A DNA stretch of 64,000 bases from Lathyrus oleraceus (taxonomy: Eukaryota > Streptophyta > Magnoliopsida > Fabales > Fabaceae), in NCBI RefSeq assembly GCF_024323335.1, contig NC_066579.1, forward strand, positions 250,473,575 to 250,537,574. The letters run 5' to 3'. The notes under the pieces are model-generated. The model had not been told where the DNA came from, ran no database searches, and worked only from the letters and a program-made list of their open reading frames with translations. Both the position numbers and the translations under genes were made by a program. Positions 1 through 11,316 of this stretch are shown here, one piece after another. Position 1 is the first letter of the stretch. Every line of letters starts with the position of its first letter.

Positions 1-1470
1 GATGGGATCTCAACCTCCACAGGGAGCACAACCTCCATGCCATATACAAGGGAGAAAGGGGTTGCCCCTGTTGAAGTGCGAACAGATGTACGATAGCCAT
101 GCAAAGCAAACGGCAACATCTCATGCCAATCTTTGTACGTAACAACCATCTTCTGAATAATCTTCTTGATGATCTTGTTAGCAGCTTCAACAGCCCCATT
201 CATCTTGGGTCTATAAGGAGAAGAATTATGATGCGCAATCTTGAACTCGCTACATAGCTCTTTCATCATCTTGTTGTTCAAGTTAGATCCATTATCAGTA
301 ATGATCTTGTCTGGCACACCATATCGGCATATGAGTTTATTCTTGATAAACTTCACAACCACCTGCCTGGTCACATTCGCATACGATGCCGCTTCAACCC
401 ATTTGGTGAAGTAATCAATAGCTACGAGAATAAAATGGTGACCGTTTGACACCTTTGGTTCAATCATGCCAATCATGTCAATTCCCCACATGGAGAAAGG
501 CCATGGTGAGGAAATAACATTCAGAAGTGTCGGGGGAGTATGAATCTTATCCGCATAAATCTGACACTTGTGGCATTTCTTCACATATTTGCAGCAGTCA
601 GACTCTATTGTCAGCCAATAGTAGCCTGCTCTCAACATCTTCTTAGCCATAGCATGTCCATTGGAATAAGTACTAAATGAACCCTCATGAACTTCAATCA
701 TCAACAGGTCTGCTTCGTGTCTATCCACACATCTGAGCAAAACCATGTCAAAATTCCTCTTATAAAGCACATCACCATTGAGGTAGAAACTTCCAGATAG
801 TCTCCTCAAAGTCTTCTTATCTTTAACAAATGCCCTAGGCGGGTAAATCTGACTTTGGAGAAAGCATTTGATATCAAAATACCATGGCTTATCATCTTTC
901 ACTTCTTCAACTGCAAATACATGAGCTGGTCTATCCAAGCGCATCACAGTAATATTGGGGACTTCATTCCAATATTTCACAACAATCATTGAAGCAAGCG
1001 TAGCAAGAGCATCTGCCATCCGATTCTCATCTCGAGGAATATGATGAAAGTCAACCTTAGTAAAGAAAGTTAAAATCCTCCTCGCATAATCTCTGTATGG
1101 GATGAGGCTAGGCTGATTCGTCTCCCATTCACCCTTAATCTGATTAACAACAAGGGCCAAATCACCATAAACATCAAGATGTTTGATCCTAAGATCAATA
1201 CACTCTTCCAAACCCATAATACAGGCCTCATACTTTGCCATATTATTCATGCATTTGAAAGTTAGCCTTGCTTTAAAAGGGAAATATGTGCCCTGAGGAG
1301 GAATAATCAATGCCCCAATACCATTTCCATATTGATTAACAATGCCATCGAACACCATACCCCAACGGGAACCAGGCTCTGGCCCTTCATTGAGCGTAGG
1401 CTCATCGCAATCTTTCATCTTCAAATACAAAATTTCCTCATCCGGGAAGTCGTACTGAACAAACTGATAA
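1..1470 (-). pseudogene. Element A second RNase H (aRNH) and integrase, open frame running off the left edge
   Basis: Read on the minus strand from about 1470 to base 1, one frame stays open for roughly 490 codons and leaves the window. First comes an archaeal-type second RNase H (motif MVFDGIVN, then NNMAKYEAC and VYGDLALVVNQ). It is followed by an integrase with zinc region (GHAMAKK ... CHKCQIYAD), core motifs WGIDMIG, IITDNGSN and NGAVEAANK supplying D, D and E, and the GYRTSVRTSTGATP segment. Integrase inserts the cDNA; the RNases H remove RNA from the hybrid. The usual zinc-site His (GTHANGH in relatives) is Tyr here (STYSNGH, codon TAT). A one-base insertion near 1470 separates this frame from the upstream RNase H frame. 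Scored as a pseudogene because of upstream damage, though this segment itself is open. Confidence 0.85.
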
Positions 1471-3094
1471 TTCCTCAATTGGTTGATGTGCCAAGTGGTC
1501 AGCCAAGATACTACCTTTAATAGCTTTTTGAGCTCAATACTCAATATCATACTCAGACAACAACTTCTGCCAACGGGAAATCCTCCCAGTTAAAGCAGGC
1601 TTCTCAAAGATATACTTGATTGGATCCATTTTGGATATCAACCAAGTTGTATGATTTAACATATACTGGCGTAAACGCTTAGCGGCCCAAGGCAAAGCAC
1701 AACATGTCTTCTCAAGCATTGAGTACCGAGACTCACAATCAGCGAACTTCTTACTCAAGTAGTATATAGCATATTCTTTCTTCCCTAATTCATCTTGTTG
1801 ACCCAACACACAACCCATAGAGTCATCAAGCACGGTCAAGTACATAATCAATGGTCTCCCTTCAACAGGCGGAGACAGGATCAGAGGCTCAGACAGATAC
1901 TCTTTGATATTGTCAAAGGCCTTCTGGCAATCCTCAGTCCAATCATGACGCTGATCTTTCCGGAGGAGCTTGAATATAGGCGCACATGTGGCAGTCATGT
2001 GGGATATATAACTGGAAATGTAATTCAAGCGGCCAAGAAAACCTCGGACTTGCTTCTCAGTTTTGGGCGCAGGCATCTCTTGTATTGCTTTGACATTGGC
2101 AGGATCAACTTCACTACATCTTTCGCTGACAATAAAGCCCAATAACTTGCCGGAACGGACTCCAAATGTACACTTCGGATTCAGGCGGAGTTTGTACTTC
2201 CTCAAACGCTGAAAAAGCTTTAACAAGTGTTCTACATGTTCAACTTCCGTTCTCGACTTTGCAATCATATCGTCAACATACACCTCAATCTCCTTGTGCA
2301 TCATATCATGAAACAAGGTAGTCATAGCGCGTTGATACGGGGCTCCGGCGTTCTTCAAACCGAAGGGCATCACTCGATAACAGAATGTTCCCCAAGGTGT
2401 GATGAATGTTGTCTTCTCCATATCCTCGGGTGCCATTTTAATCTGATTATAACCGGAAAATCTGTCCATAAATGAGAAGACATTTAATTTAGTTGTATTG
2501 TCTACCAACATATCAATGTGTGGTAGAGGAAAATCATCTTTCGGACTAGCTTTATTCAAGTCACGGTAGTCCACACACATTCGGACTTTTCTGTCTTTCT
2601 TAGGCACATGCACTATATTGGCCACCCATTAAGGATATGTAGAAGTCACCAGAAACCCCATATCAATTTGCTTCTGAACTTCTTCTTTAATCTTCACTGC
2701 CATATCCAGATGAGTTCTTCTGAGCTTCTGCTTCACAGGGACACACTCAGGCTTCAAAGGCAGGAAATGTTGCACAATATCAGTATCTAGACCAGGCATG
2801 TCTTCATACGATCAGGCAAAGACGTCGACATATTCTCGTAGCAACTCAATCAACCCCTTCTCAACAGACTATTCAAGGAGTTCCCCAATCTTCACCTCAC
2901 GAATGCAGTCTTCAGACCCCAAGTTGACTGTTTCCAGATTCTCAAGATGCGGCTGAATGATATTCTCCTAATGCTCGAGCAGACGGGTATTCTCATTAGG
3001 AATCTCTTCAACATCATCTTCTTCTGCCTCAAATACAGGGAACTCGAAGTTGGGAGATGGCGTTGGATCATTATGTTCAATGGGTTTGATTAAC
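1471..3094 (-). pseudogene. Element A reverse transcriptase and first RNase H (pol exon 2, broken)
   Basis: Pol exon 2 begins at 3094, just after the intron acceptor. An acidic linker (about 3090-2700) precedes the RT domain, which has VRMCVDYRDLNKASPKDD, FSGYNQIKMAPEDMEKT, the catalytic YVDDMIAKS box and FGVRSGKLLGF. The Ty3-type RNase H follows (MYLTVLDDSMGCVLGQ ... YYLSKKFADCESRYSMLEK). The longest open piece is 2625-1534. Upstream in the same frame are at least four stops (two TAG, one TGA at a Trp position, one TAA), and a TGA ends the RNase H piece at 1534. The usual Gly in SFMDGFSGY is Arg (SFMDRFSGY). It would copy the element RNA into cDNA in cytoplasmic particles, but is inactive as read. 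Confidence 0.9.
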
Positions 3095-3354
3095 CTGCAT
3101 AATGATTTTGAGTATAAAAGAGATTTCAGAATTCAAACAAGGCAAATCATTATGCAGATGAAAAGATTGATTTTATTCTCTTTTTATGGTTTTATGGTGA
3201 TCACCAATTTCATGCAAAAGCAAAAAGGGAAAAATAATTTGGAAAAACAAACATTTAACATGTGAATGAATATCATTGTATTAATATGCCAACAATGTCA
3301 TCACTTCTCCTTTTGGCATGGGAGAAGGGTTTTCAAACAAAATGAACATATTAC
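3095..3354 (-). other. Element A gag-pro/pol intron (260 bp)
   Basis: On the minus strand the donor GTAATATG starts at 3354, right after the end of the protease reading frame, and the acceptor TTATGCAG ends at 3095. The exon ends are phase 2: two bases (AC) before the donor and one (G) after the acceptor complete a codon, and the RT frame follows. If the intron is kept, the next codon is TAA, formed by the donor itself. Introns at this place are known for Ogre elements. Elements B and E show the same arrangement, which makes the call firm without transcript data. Confidence 0.85.
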
Positions 3355-3494
3355 GTGGACTTATGGATAACTGTTGGAACATCAACAACGACCCAATCAT
3401 TGCAGATTCCACCCGGGATGACAAAGTTGCCATGGTCTTCCTCTTCATCATCTTCAACAATGGAAGCAGCTTCCTGATCTTCAACCGCGTGGAT
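3355..3494 (-). pseudogene. Element A protease C-terminal tail (gag-pro exon 1 end, cut off by element B)
   Basis: This is the last part of gag-pro exon 1 (minus strand). It encodes an acidic stretch followed by ICNDWVVVDVPTVIHKS, which matches ICN-type WVAVDVPVVIH in element E just before its intron. It joins in frame with the protease at 15864-16707 once element B and one copy of its GAAAC duplication are removed. The frame is open to the intron donor at 3354. Confidence 0.85.
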
Positions 3495-3499
3495 GAAAC
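3495..3499. repeat. Target site duplication of element B, left copy
   Basis: GAAAC directly abuts the left end of element B. The same five bases occur at 15859-15863 on its right side. Five bases is the normal length for Ty3/gypsy integration. Confidence 0.9.
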
Positions 3500-5295
3500 T
3501 ATCGCAACCTAAAAAATACAGTGTGCGAAAAAACAACCGGCGAAAGAAAATGACAGAACAGTCGCCACCGTGCGTTATTTATCCCAAAGGAGGAAAAGGA
3601 AATGCTCGTAGTAAACCTGAAAAGAGGAAAGGAAAAGACAAGGTCTCGCAACCAAATCTTGGGTTCGGGAGTCGGTTATGCGAAGGGAAGGTATTAGCAC
3701 CCCTACGCATCCGTAGTACTCTACGGGATCCACTTTTGTAGTTCTTGTCTAAAGGGTGTGAGTTTATCTTGTGTTGTTTACTAAAAAAAGGGGTTAAATG
3801 AAAACGACTCGCGCGGATGTCGCATCCACTGCATACGTATCTCATCTGAATATGAGAATCAAAGTCTTCGTAGCTCGGCTGACCTATGGGTTGGGGGATG
3901 TGTGCTCGCTAAGACATCGTGTCTTATGCCTACGTATCTCATCTGAAATGAGAATCAGAGCAAGCCGTAGTTCGGCTAACTACGGGTTAAGGGTTATGTT
4001 TTGGGGGCGGACGACGTTACTACGCAATCTACCGGATGCTCGACCTTGGGAGACTTACTCACCTGTAGTAGAAGGAGTAAACGTGTGTTTAGGAGAAGAA
4101 AAATCAATGAAGGGTTAGGGTTTGGGATGCTCATGCAAAAAGGCAGTCCTTGACGAAGGAACCGCGCTACCTGCGGGGATACGAACACATACAAAACAAA
4201 CATGTATAAAGTAAATGTGCCAAAAGGGCAATCAGAATAAATCTCCCAAATGGTATCCCACAAGCAAAGTGGAATATCCAGCGAGCTATCCCTGCAAAAG
4301 TCATGTGAGCCTTCCCAAAAACTCAACAAAAGGGTTAGTGAAACAAGATAAGGATTAGGAGAAAACATGTTATGACAAACGTAAGTCAGATTAGAGCAAA
4401 ACAATATGGTTTTTCATGGATAACAGTATAGTTTCAGAAACTTTAAACCCTGTGGCATACACTTCAGAAATTAAACGATTAAGCATTCAAGGCATTATTT
4501 ATACATTCATACATAATTATGAACCCGTGGGCAAAAACCTAATGAAATTCATCCATCATACCTCAAACATTCAGAGTATTCAACTTCAAAGCACAAAATT
4601 AATGGGAATAAGGGCAAACCTGATTGGAGACATCGGTTGAAATCAAATGGCATGGCTGGATTTGCAAACCAATGTTAGGGTTTGCTTGAGCTGAAAGTGT
4701 GTGAGTCAGAATGAACCTTTCAGAGTTGCCTGGAGGTTACTCTAAACTCTGTTAGCTCTTCTCTCACTATCTTTTTCCCCAGGGTTCTTCTCTCACTATC
4801 TTTTTCCCAAACAGGGTAATAGGAATAGAATGGCCTTTTGTTTCACTGAAACTCTGAATTTATAACCTGACTTTCGTGGACCTGTGGGCTCAAATGAGAG
4901 AGGTCCAAGTCCAAGATTTTTTCTTTTATTTATTTATTTATTTATTTTATTTATTTATTATTTTATTTTTATTTTTATTTTTCGTTTTTTTTTTCAAAAC
5001 ACGTGGGCTTCGCCTAGCGAGCATGACAGCTCATGAACAAACCTTTGCTCCTTCAAGATTAACGTTTTGACTGACGAATAGACCCCTGTTGGAAGTAACT
5101 CAAGTTTTTCCCTTGTAATGACTGATCATCTAAATAGAGCCCACAAAGTGTCCTGGATGATGTTCAAGCTTCTTGAATCCGATTCCGATTGCCATGATGA
5201 AATGCAAATGCTAAATGACCTAAAAATGAATGCATGCATGAGGTGTAAAGTGTATGCTTCCAGGAAAAATGAAAGGTAAATTTTGGGGTATTATA
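3500..5295 (-). repeat. Element B 3' LTR (1,796 bp)
   Basis: On the minus strand it begins TATAATACCCC at 5295 and ends GGTTGCGATA at 3500. The partner LTR has TGTAATACCCC and GGTTGCGACA, so both terminal dinucleotides here have mutated from TG/CA to TA/TA. It is 32 bp longer than the 5' LTR, mainly because of a longer TTTA/T-rich tract at about 4918-4995. It would supply the polyadenylation site. Confidence 0.93.
4857..4864 (-). promoter_or_regulatory. Putative TATA box in element B 3' LTR
   Basis: TATAAATT on the minus strand, at the same place as in the 5' LTR (15451-15458). Position inside the LTR and conservation between copies are the only evidence. Confidence 0.5.
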
Positions 5296-5307
5296 GCTGC
5301 CCCTATT
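5296..5307 (-). other. Element B polypurine tract (plus-strand DNA primer site)
   Basis: AATAGGGGCAGC on the minus strand sits immediately before the 3' LTR. The identical 12-mer precedes the 3' LTR of element E at 61222-61233, so the primer site is conserved between subfamilies. Confidence 0.85.
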
Positions 5308-7598
5308 CAATTAACTGGAGACCTGGAAAGAAGATAGCAGCGGCTTTCGTGCTTTCGAGGTATCAAGGGATTGAATACAATAAAAGCCCGAAAATTTGCA
5401 TTGAAGTGAAGTGAAGTAACAATGCCTGTCAGAATCGGCAAAGAGGTGGTCTTGAAAGAAGAATCCGTCTGGTACGGTGAGAGTCAGTCTGAATACCGAA
5501 AAGAATGTTAACCTGGATACCAAAATAAATGGTAACACAGAAATAACCATGGCCTGAATGCCGCTCATCAGTCTGAATACTGGAAATGACTTCGATCCGA
5601 ACATCGGGAGATATGAGATTATTAATATCGGTCTGAACACTGAGAGGCTGGCCTGAATGCCACAAGTTGCGTCGACCTGAACGTTGGAAACTTCTTCGAT
5701 CTGAACATCGGAAAATTGGCCTGAATGCCACAAGTTACATCGACCTGAACGTCAGAAACTTCTTCGATCTGAACGTCGGAAAATTGGCCTGAATGCCACA
5801 AGTTGCATCGACCTGAATGTCGAAAACTTCTTCGATCTAAACATCGGAAAACTGGCCTGAACGCCACAAGTTGCATCGACCTGAACGTCGGAAACTTCTT
5901 CGATCTGAACATCAGAAAACTGGCCTGAACGCCACGAGTTGCATCGACCTGAACGTCGGAAACTTCTTCGATCTGAACATCAGAAAACTGGCCTGAACGT
6001 CACAAGTTGCATCGACCAGAACGTCGGAAACTTCTTCGATCTGAACATCGGAAAACTGGCCTGAACGCCACTTCGGTCTGAATACCGGAAACTTCATGCC
6101 TGTCAGCATCGGCAGAAATAGGGAACGATAATAGAGGCGGTGCATGGGCCAATGACACTTGCTGGGGATAACAAAGGTAAGTCATGAACAATCTTCAGTC
6201 TGAGTACTGGAAACAACTCCTGGCTTATCACTTGGGATACCGAGAATGTTTTATGCTTACATGCGTATGTTTGAATTTTTCAATGGCGTAATGCTCCATG
6301 AAAATGGAAATGCTACGCGATTGGGAGGATGGATTGCAATATGATTCTACATGCAGGGATGCGAAATGCTGGGTAGAATGTCAAGCTGAGGCAAGGGGAT
6401 CTGTTGGGGAAATGATCACCATCTTCTGTGGGGAAATGACCCGCCACACGGTGTTCTAGCAATGACGAAATACCGAGATTCTGAATGGGGAGAGAACGGC
6501 ACTGAAAACCTGCTGTTGGGGAAAGCGATAGTGGTTCTGGCAACCACGATCTGCGAGAGATGACTCAGCAGGGGAAGCAAACACCGATACGATACCGAGG
6601 TTCTGCTTCAAGGAAAGAAACCATGGATCTGGCATTGGGATTATCGATCTGGCCTCGAACTCTGAGGAGCAACCGCTTTTGCTGGGAAGATACAGTCTGG
6701 CACTGTCAACTCTGCTGGGGGTATATAGTCTGACACTGTCAACTCTACTGGGGAGTGTATAATCTGAAACCACCGCTTGGGGGGAGGTACAGTGGTGAGA
6801 ACCTGCAGGGGATTGAAGAATCCAACACTCTGATAAGCTCTGCAGGGATAAGATACTAAATTCGTCTGTTGGAGGAAAACACTCACGATCATCTGTAGGG
6901 GATTTTAAGGAAATGCCCCGAGGGTACCTGTTCTGAATAGACGATCCAAAGCACTTAAAATTTACAACAATTTTAAATGTTTATTAAGCATGTACCTGTA
7001 AATCTCTTATGTGTCATGATGCAATGTTTATCAAAAAATTCGGACGTCATTTTTGCAAACAAAACAGAAAAATGAAAATGAAAATAGAGATATACTGAAT
7101 AACATGATTTTATTGATTGAACGGCCTCTGAATAGGCATTTACATCAGGAAGCAATCCCTGGAAAGAGGTAATCGCACAACAGATAAAAACAGACATTAA
7201 TCTAATGGCAATGTGAAATGGATTTCTATTGGGTTCCAATTCTGCTATGACTTGCTCGTCTTCAAGATCCTCCAGATGATCAGCTTTCTGAAAGAGTGAT
7301 TGGATTGTTTCCTATCCTTCAAAAGTTTCCAGCCATTGACACGAGATGAGATTCAGAACTACTCAAAACGCAGTCATTCGCTTAATCCCTAACTTTTGCC
7401 TGGATCGCCCTTTTCGGGTTTTCATCCACCGGGATACCCATTTTTGCCTAAGTTGCCTTTTCAGGTTTTCAACTTACCGGGTGTACAATCTTTTCACTTT
7501 TAATCCCTAATTTTTGCCCGAACCTTTTTCATTTTCTTGGTTCACCGGGATGCCCATTTTTTCCTGGACTACTCTTTTTATTGTCCAGCGGGTCTATT
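5308..7598 (-). other. Element B noncoding tail between integrase and 3' LTR
   Basis: About 2.3 kb with no supportable coding frame. It holds a 68-bp tandem array (5648-6070). A looser set of repeats around CTGTCAACTCTRCTGGGG lies at about 6350-6900, and a third set built on ACCGGGATRCCCATTTTT at about 7380-7600. Long repeat-rich tails after pol are typical of Ogre/Tat elements. Short open frames here are chance products of the repeats. Confidence 0.75.
5648..6070. repeat. 68-bp tandem repeat array in element B tail (about 6 copies)
   Basis: The landmark CTTCTTCGAT recurs at 5691, 5759, 5827, 5895, 5963 and 6031, exactly 68 bp apart each time. Each 68-mer is made of three shorter related pieces of about 25, 24 and 19 bp, each with a CTGAAC core (GGCCTGAACGCCAC, GACCTGAACGTCGG, GATCTGAACATCGG). 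Degenerate versions continue on both sides (about 5480-5640 and 6075-6220). Confidence 0.93.
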
Positions 7599-8830
7599 TC
7601 ATGCGAAGTATTTTTTAACTGCGTCTGAGTTCACCGGGGAAGTGAAGTTTTCATCATCCATCGTTGTAAGCATTAAGGCCCCACCATCAAAAACCTTGGT
7701 GACAATATACGGTCCATCATAGTTAGGAGTCCACTTGCCCTTGTGATCTGTCTGAGGAGGAAGGATCCTTTTCAATACCAAATCTCCGACCTGGAAGCAT
7801 CGAGGACGCACTTTCTGATCAAAGGCTCTCTTCATCCGACTCTGATACAACTGCCCATGACAAATGGCTGCCATTCGCTTCTCTTCGATAAGACTCAACT
7901 CATTGAACCTTGTCCGAATCCATTCAGCTTCGTCTAACTTGACATCCAACAGGACTCTTAGAGAAGGAATCTCCACATCAATAGGTAGGACTGCTTCCAT
8001 ACCATACACAAGGGAGTAAGGGGTTGCCCCGGTCGATGTACGTACTGAAGTACGGTACCCATGCAAGGCGAAGGGTAGCATCTCATGCCAATCTCTGTAC
8101 GTAACGACCATCTTCTGCACAATCTTCTTTATGTTCTTATTTGCCGCTTCAACAGCACCGTTCATCTTAGGGCGGTAAGGGGAAGAATTGTGATGCTGAA
8201 TGTTGAAGTTCTGGCACAACTCCTTCATCATTTTGTTGTTGAGATTAGAACTATTATCAGTAATGATTCTTTCGGGAATCCCATAGCGACAAGTGATTTC
8301 TTTCTTGATGAAACGGGCAACCACATGTCTGGTGACATTCGCGAACAATGCTGCTTCGACCCACTTGGTGAAATAGTCGATGGCAACAAGGGTGAAGCGA
8401 TGCCCATTGGAGGCGGTCGGCTCAATCTTTCCAATCATATTGATGCCCCACATAGCAAAAGGCCACGGTGAAGACATCACATTCAAAGGATTTGGCGGCA
8501 CATGTACCTTATCAGCATAAATCTGGCATTTATGACAGTTCCGAGCATATTTGAAACAATCAGATTCCATGGTCATCCAGTAATATCCTGCTCTCAACAA
8601 TTTCTTAGCCATTGCATGTCCGCCGGCATGAGTACCGAAGGAGCCTTCATGAACTTCCTGCATTAACATGTCTGCTTCGTGTCTGTCCACGCATCTGAGC
8701 AAAACCATGTCGAAGTTCCTCTTATACAAAACACCGTCTTTGTTCAAGAAGAAACTGCCTGTCAATCTTCTCAAAGTCTTTCTATCATTGTTGGATGCCC
8801 CTGCAGGGTACTCTTGATTCTTCAGAAATC
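7599..8830 (-). pseudogene. Element B integrase
   Basis: The open part 8774-7599 encodes 391 residues ending KKYFA. It begins with a zinc domain (GTHAGGHAMAKK ... CHKCQIYAD, all ligands present). The core has IITDNSSN (second Asp) and NGAVEAANKN (Glu), but the first catalytic Asp is replaced: WGINMIG (codon AAT at about 8437-8439), where element A has WGIDMIG. The C-terminal part has GYRTSVRTSTGATPYSLVYGME and a basic tail with GPYIVTKV. The frame continues upstream to a TGA at about 8830 that replaces Trp. Loss of one DDE acid predicts no strand-transfer activity. Confidence 0.92.
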
Positions 8831-9859
8831 ACTTGATGTCGTGATACGAGGGCTTGTTATCAACTACCAATTCAGCAGCAAACACATACGCGGCCCTATC
8901 AAGGCGCATCACGTCGATCTTGGGAGCATGGTTCCAACGGATCACCGTGATCATGGAGGATAGAGTAGCAAGAGCATCTGCCATCTGGTTCTTATCACGA
9001 GGTATATGCTACAGCTTTACTGTTGTGAAAAAAGTCAACAGTTTTCTCGTGTAATCTCTGTAGGGGACCAGAGTAGGTTGGAGAGTGTTCCAATCACCAT
9101 TCACTTGATTGATTACCAGAGATGAATCTCCGAAGATGTCCAAAGTCTTGATTCACAAATTAATGGCTTGCTCAATACCCAAGATACAGGCTTCATACTC
9201 AGCTTCATTATTGGTGCACTCGAAAGTCAGACGAGCGGTGAAAGGCATGTGGCACCTTTCGGAGTTGTAATGACAACACCAATTCCATTTCCTCTGGCAT
9301 TGACGGCCCCATCAAACATTAAAGTCCACTTTTCATCTGGATCATGTCCCTCTTCAACAACTGGCTCTTCACAGTCTTTCATCTTGAGGTACATGATGTC
9401 TTCATCTGGAAAATCAAACTTCATCGACTCATAATCATCAACCGACTGTTGAGCAAGATAGTCTGACAGAATACTCCCCTTGATGGCTTTCTGGGAAGTA
9501 TACTGGATGTCGTACTCTTTCAGTACCATTTGCCAACGAGGAACTCTTCCGGTGAGAGCTGGCTTCTCAAATATATACTTGACTGGATCCATTTTGGAGA
9601 TCAGTATGGTTGTGTGAGACAACATGTATTGTCTCAATCGTTTCGCAGCCCATGCAAGTGCACAACATGTTTTTTCAAGCATTGAGTATCTCGACTCGCA
9701 ATCTGTGAATTTCTTACTCAGGTAGTAGATGGCATGCTCTTTGCTACCTGTCTCGTCGTGTTGACCGAGAACACAACCCATGGAATTGTCTAGTACTGTC
9801 AAATACATAATCAGCGGTCTCCCTGGGACCGGAGGCACAAGGATAGGAGGATTCTGCAA
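8831..9859 (-). pseudogene. Element B RNase H and second (archaeal-type) RNase H, frameshifted
   Basis: The first open part, 9859-9227, holds the Ty3-type RNase H (MYLTVLDNSMGCVLGQ, YYLSKKFTDCESRYSMLEK, KYIFEKPALTGR), a linker, and the start of the second RNase H (LMFDGAVNARGNGIGVV). A one-base frameshift near 9240 moves the rest (NNEAEYEACI, IFGDSSLVINQ) into the integrase frame, with three stops in it (about 9157, 9013 and 8830). Dual RNase H is a known feature of the Tat lineage. The second copy is thought to act in primer handling during reverse transcription. Confidence 0.85.
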
Positions 9860-11072
9860 ATACTCTTTTATCTTCTCGAACGCCCTTTGACAATCATCAT
9901 TCCACCTGATAGCCTGATCTTTTCACAACAATTTGAATATTGGCTCACACGTGGCTGTTAGGTGAGAGATGAACCTTGCAATGTAGTTCAACCTCCCTAA
10001 GAAACCACAGACTTGTTTCTCTGTTCTTGGCTCAGGCATTTCCTGTATCGCTTTCACTTTGGCCGGATCCACCTCAATCCCTTTTCCGCTAACAACAAAA
10101 CCCAGTAGTTTTCCAGATCTCACCCCAAAAGTACACTTGTTCGGATTAAGCCTCAGCTTGAATTTCCTCAAACGCTCAAACAGTTTCTGCAAATTCACCA
10201 AATGTTCTTCTTCTGTCTGAGATTTGGCAATCATATCATCAACATAAACCTCGATTTCATGATGAATCATATCATGGAACAGAGTCACCATCGCTCGCTG
10301 ATATGTTGCTCCGGCATTTTTCAGACCAAACGGCATCACCTTGTAGCAGAAGGTGCCCCTTGGGGTTATCAATGTTGTCTTCTCCATGTTTTCTTGTGCC
10401 ATCTTAATTTGATTATAGCCAGAAAAGCCATCCATGAAGGAGAATATCGAGAACTGAGCTGTGTTATCTACCAAAACGTCATTGTGAGGTAATGGGAAAT
10501 CATCTTTAGGACTAGCTCTGTTCAGATCCCGGTAGTCAACACACATTCGTACCTTTCCATCCTTCTTAGGTACCGGAACGATATTTGCAACCCATGGCGG
10601 ATAATTTGTGACTGCTAGAAACCCTGCATCCAACTGTTTTTGCACTTCTTCCTTTATCTTGACAGCCATCTATGGTCTTGTTCTTCTGAGCTTCTGCTTG
10701 ACCTGAGGACAACCTTCTTTGAGCGGCAAGCGATGTACCACGATGTCTGTGTCAAGCCCTGGCATGTCCTGATAAGACCAAGCGAAGATGTCAACATACT
10801 CTTGCAGCAATTCAATCAACCCCTTCTTCATATTGTCTTCCAAAGCAGCCCTTATCTTGATTTCTCTCTTGGCGTCCTCGGTGCCGAGATTAATCACTTC
10901 AACAGACTTTTGATGCGGTTGAATGACCCTTTCCTCTTGTTTTAATAACCTGGTAAGTTCTTCAGGGAGTTCACAGTCTTCATCACCCTCTTCTTCAGCT
11001 TGAAAGATTGGATTTTCAAAGTCGAAGCGAGCCATAGCAGAACCGTTATCAATAGGATCCGGTGATGTGCAT
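9860..11072 (-). pseudogene. Element B reverse transcriptase (pol exon 2)
   Basis: Starts right after the intron acceptor (11072). An acidic linker with IFAWSYQDMPGLD precedes RT, which has VRMCVDYRDLNRASPKDD, FMDGFSGYNQIKMAQENMEKT and the catalytic YVDDMIAKS, then FGVRSGKLLGFVVSGKGIEVDP. Three pieces (11072-10670, 10669-9923 and 9859 onward) share one frame and are split only by a TAG at 10670 and a TGA at about 9920, the latter at an Arg position of relatives. All catalytic residues of RT are present; nonsense codons are the only obvious defect. Confidence 0.9.
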
Positions 11073-11316
11073 CTGCATGAGTGATGGTATGTGCTTATGA
11101 GTGTGGAAAAAAAGTGGAAACTAAACAAAACATTGCCATTTTTTTTTTGAAAAACTGCAAAAATAGAAAGACAGGGAACGAAATATTTGAATGCAAAAAG
11201 ACGTCCTTTATTTATGATAAAAAATGCAAGTGTCACATAGATGAGCCCTACAATGAGTCATTACGCCCTGGCGGAACGTAAGACTTGGATATGCATGAAT
11301 AAACAAAGAAAATTAC
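11073..11316 (-). other. Element B gag-pro/pol intron (244 bp)
   Basis: Minus-strand donor GTAATTTTC at 11316 and acceptor CTCATGCAG ending at 11073. Exon 1 ends with GA and exon 2 starts with A, so the junction is phase 2. Without splicing the reading frame meets TAA within the donor (GAG TAA). The intron has kept its place and phase although the protease next to it has been deleted. Confidence 0.85.

Noticed and set aside
3798..4118. ORFs duplicated in the two LTRs of element B (also 14393-14713)
   Set aside because: They lie in LTR sequence, show no domain and differ by substitutions typical of neutral LTR divergence.
5648..6070. CRISPR-like array
   Set aside because: The 68-bp repeats have no unique spacers and no cas genes; the setting is a plant retrotransposon.
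5311..6191. Several 60-140-codon minus-strand ORFs in the element B tail
   Set aside because: 68 is not a multiple of 3 and the peptides change frame with the repeat; they are artefacts of a stop-poor repeat.
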